Positions 7,200 to 9,075 of a DNA stretch of 9,075 nucleotides are shown here, one piece after another. The position numbers were made by a program, and so were the translations under genes. The stretch lies in contig JAHWKS010000148.1 in assembly GCA_019347795.1 (NCBI GenBank), forward strand, positions 1 to 9,075, given 5' to 3'. Positions within the stretch are counted from its first letter, which is position 1, and each line of letters opens with the position of its first letter. The stretch comes from Planctomycetota bacterium. Lineage in GTDB: Bacteria > Planctomycetota > Planctomycetia > Pirellulales > Pirellulaceae. A model generated the notes under the pieces. That model had not been told where the DNA came from. It worked only from the letters and a program-made list of their open reading frames with translations, and searched no databases.

Positions 7200-7229
7200 T
7201 TGCTGCCGGCGGTTTCGTTGCTGGATAAT
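7200..7229 (+). promoter_or_regulatory. Candidate promoter of the TPR/VCBS gene, giving a near-leaderless transcript
   Basis: TTGCTG (7200-7205) and GATAAT (7224-7229) are 18 bp apart. The -10 box ends eight bases before ATG 7238, so transcription from it would begin at or within a few bases of the start codon, and no Shine-Dalgarno sequence is visible. An in-frame TAA at 7226-7228 excludes an upstream start for this reading frame. Confidence 0.4.
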
Positions 7230-7237
7230 GCCTAATC

Positions 7238-9075
7238 ATGCCTGCCAAGCAAAAGCGATTCTCGTGCGTCCTGCTTTCCCTCGCGGCGTTGTGCGTCTGC
7301 GCCCTCGTCGGCTACGCGACATGGACAAAACTTGTTCCGCAGTGGCTTTCTCAACAGACTCGGAAGGCGTTGCAAGAACAGGACTTCATCCGAGCACTAC
7401 GGTTGGCGAACCACCTGCTCCGACGACAGCCGAACTCTCCCGAGGCCCTGCGAGCGGCTGCGGAGGCCTCCGCGAAGCTGGGACAAGCAGACGTCGCCCT
7501 GCGGCACTACCGGCGGTTGTGCGAAACGGACGCCACAATAACGGCTTATGATCATCTGGCAATGGGTGAGCTTCAATTGCAGCGAAAGCGGCTATCGGAG
7601 GCAAAGCGTCACTTTGCGTCTGCTCTCTCGCAAGATCCAAATCTTCATCCCGCACGGCTCGCCTTGATCTACGCTCTTTCGGTGGAGTGTCGGCCCTACG
7701 CGGCCCTCGACCACCGGTATCGGCTCCTCCGCCAGGGAGTGTGGACGGTGGAGAATCTTTTATATCTGGCCAAGCCCGAGGACCTGATGGGCGGTCCGGA
7801 GCTTGACGATTTTTTGAGACACGAGCCGGACAATCCGTATCTGCTTCTTGCGAAAGGTCGCCGTGCGAAACTTCTTGGCGATTACGAGGAGGCGGCCCGG
7901 TGGGTTGAAAAGGCGCTGGCGGTCAAACCCGAGCTGGTCGACGCTCATGCTGATCGGGGACTGCTATTGCTGGAAAACGAAACGACGGAAGAAGCATTGA
8001 GCAATTGGCATCGCGAGCTTCCCGACGCGGCAGACGAACATCCTCAGGTTTGGCTTGTCCGCGGGTTTTGGGCCAGGCGCCAGGGAGACTTCGGCGGCGC
8101 TGCGCGTTGCTTCGCCGAAGTTCTGGTGCGAGATCCCAACCACCGACCGGCCACGCACCAACTCTCCTTGGTCCTGGCCGCCCAGGGGGAAGAGTCTTTG
8201 GCAGCCGAATTGTCGGCCCGCGTGCATCTCTTGGACGAGCTGACCCGAGTTATCAACCGCGTTTATGATCGACCCGAAGATTCTGCCCATTGGCTGCGAG
8301 CCGCGGAATTATTGGAGTCGCTCGGGCGACCTTGGGAGGCGGTCGCATGGTATCGGACCCTCGCCGGGCGAGATCCACACGATGATTTCAGTCGTAGTAA
8401 GGTCGAGGAGTTGTCCGGCTTACTGACCTCGAACACGCCGATCATCGCTGCGGACGCCAATCCATTGCGAAAGTTGAACATCAACCGTTTTGCGATGCCC
8501 GACTTTGGGGACCGGCCTCCGGCAGTCGCTCGATCGGCGCCGGACGTGGGCGGAGGAATTCGGTTTGCCGACGTCGCCGGAGAGCGGGGATTGAATTTCT
8601 CGTTTGTCGGGGCCGATCAACCTGTCAGGCGGCTTCGCAGCATCTTTGAGGTCTTCGGCGGGGGGATTGCCGTTCTCGATTTCGATGGAGACGGCTGGCC
8701 GGATATCTATTGCACCCAAGGCGCGGCGGAAACCAGCGGAAAATCCGCAAGTAATCAAGATCGCATTTTCCGCAATGCGGGCCAAGGCACTTTTGTCGAC
8801 GTTACTCCAGCGGCTGGGCTGGGGGACGAGCGGTTTAGCCATGGCGCCGCCGTGGGCGATTTCGACAATGATGGGTTTGCCGATTTGCTGGTTGCCAACG
8901 TCGGCGAAAACCGCCTTTACCGCAACAACGGCGACGGGACCTTTGACGATGTTACGGCGCTTGCCGGGCTTGCCGGAGCCGGTTGGACAACAAGCTGCGC
9001 CCTGGCCGACCTGAATGGCGACTCGCTTCCCGATATTTACGAGGTGAATTATCTGGGAGGGCCGAAGATCTACCA
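7238..9075 (+). CDS. Membrane-anchored TPR protein with FG-GAP/VCBS repeats (ASPIC/UnbV type), 3' end outside window
   Basis: The frame starts at ATG 7238 and is open through the right edge, giving 612 residues without a stop. A basic N-terminus plus hydrophobic segment (about 10-29, VLLSLAALCVCALVGYA) looks like a signal anchor. Residues about 45-395 are alpha-helical with TPR spacing: repeats such as GDYEEAARWVEKALAVKPE (214-232), GDFGGAARCFAEVLVRDPNH (283-302) and GRPWEAVAWYRTLAGRDP (363-380). After a linker, IRFADVAGERGL (441-452) opens a VCBS/FG-GAP region with acidic calcium-binding loops at DFDGDGWPD (481-489), DFDNDGFAD (541-549) and DLNGDSLPD (591-599), each about one propeller blade apart. 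This combination is a common planctomycete family usually ending in an ASPIC/UnbV domain, which would lie beyond the window. The role is probably protein binding outside the cytoplasm; the partner is unknown. Codons use visibly more A/T at third positions than the genes to the left. Confidence 0.88.
   Translation, partial: MPAKQKRFSCVLLSLAALCVCALVGYATWTKLVPQWLSQQTRKALQEQDFIRALRLANHLLRRQPNSPEALRAAAEASAKLGQADVALRHYRRLCETDATITAYDHLAMGELQLQRKRLSEAKRHFASALSQDPNLHPARLALIYALSVECRPYAALDHRYRLLRQGVWTVENLLYLAKPEDLMGGPELDDFLRHEPDNPYLLLAKGRRAKLLGDYEEAARWVEKALAVKPELVDAHADRGLLLLENETTEEALSNWHRELPDAADEHPQVWLVRGFWARRQGDFGGAARCFAEVLVRDPNHRPATHQLSLVLAAQGEESLAAELSARVHLLDELTRVINRVYDRPEDSAHWLRAAELLESLGRPWEAVAWYRTLAGRDPHDDFSRSKVEELSGLLTSNTPIIAADANPLRKLNINRFAMPDFGDRPPAVARSAPDVGGGIRFADVAGERGLNFSFVGADQPVRRLRSIFEVFGGGIAVLDFDGDGWPDIYCTQGAAETSGKSASNQDRIFRNAGQGTFVDVTPAAGLGDERFSHGAAVGDFDNDGFADLLVANVGENRLYRNNGDGTFDDVTALAGLAGAGWTTSCALADLNGDSLPDIYEVNYLGGPKIY

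Noticed and set aside
1..9075. CRISPR array, tRNA, IS element, toxin-antitoxin pair or defence system
   Set aside because: No spaced direct repeats, cloverleaf, terminal inverted repeats or matching protein motifs were seen on either strand.

Overview
The window is GC-rich DNA whose gene content most resembles a planctomycete (Planctomycetota, probably a Pirellulales-like lineage). This is judged from family content: a large exported sugar-hydrolase-like protein with an EAEEF-type jelly-roll, an exported gluzincin with a C-terminal LecA-like lectin domain, an exported BD-FAE-like esterase, and a membrane-anchored TPR protein with FG-GAP/VCBS repeats. No tRNA, rRNA, IS element, CRISPR array or phage gene was seen.

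Layout. Positions 1-292 hold the 3' end of a sigma-70 family sigma factor gene (region 4), followed by a strong 12-bp hairpin terminator. A promoter of TTGCCC-17-TACATT form leads into a 1007-residue exported protein (458-3481, +) with a carbohydrate-binding-like N-terminus, a clan-A-like glycosidase barrel and a GH42-style flavodoxin-like domain. It converges, with 10 bp between stop codons, on three tandem minus-strand genes. In transcription order these are an exported protein-L-isoaspartate O-methyltransferase fused to a CBM4/9-like jelly-roll (5769-7010), an exported gluzincin peptidase with a LecA-like domain (4427-5731), and an exported alpha/beta hydrolase (3492-4343). The first and last have their own TATAAT promoters. 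A 227-bp divergent intergenic region carries a 17-bp palindrome and separates them from a plus-strand gene (7238 to the window end). That gene encodes a membrane-anchored TPR protein followed by Ca-binding VCBS loops and is cut by the window edge.

How it fits together. Apart from the sigma factor, every gene appears to encode an exported or membrane-anchored protein, and three carry carbohydrate-binding-like domains. The minus-strand trio (methyltransferase, peptidase, esterase) could be a maintenance or turnover set acting outside the cytoplasm, but only order, strand and shared export signals support this. I see no obvious defence, mobile or biosynthetic system. The most unusual item is the apparently exported isoaspartyl methyltransferase with a jelly-roll domain, since its cofactor S-adenosylmethionine is normally cytoplasmic.
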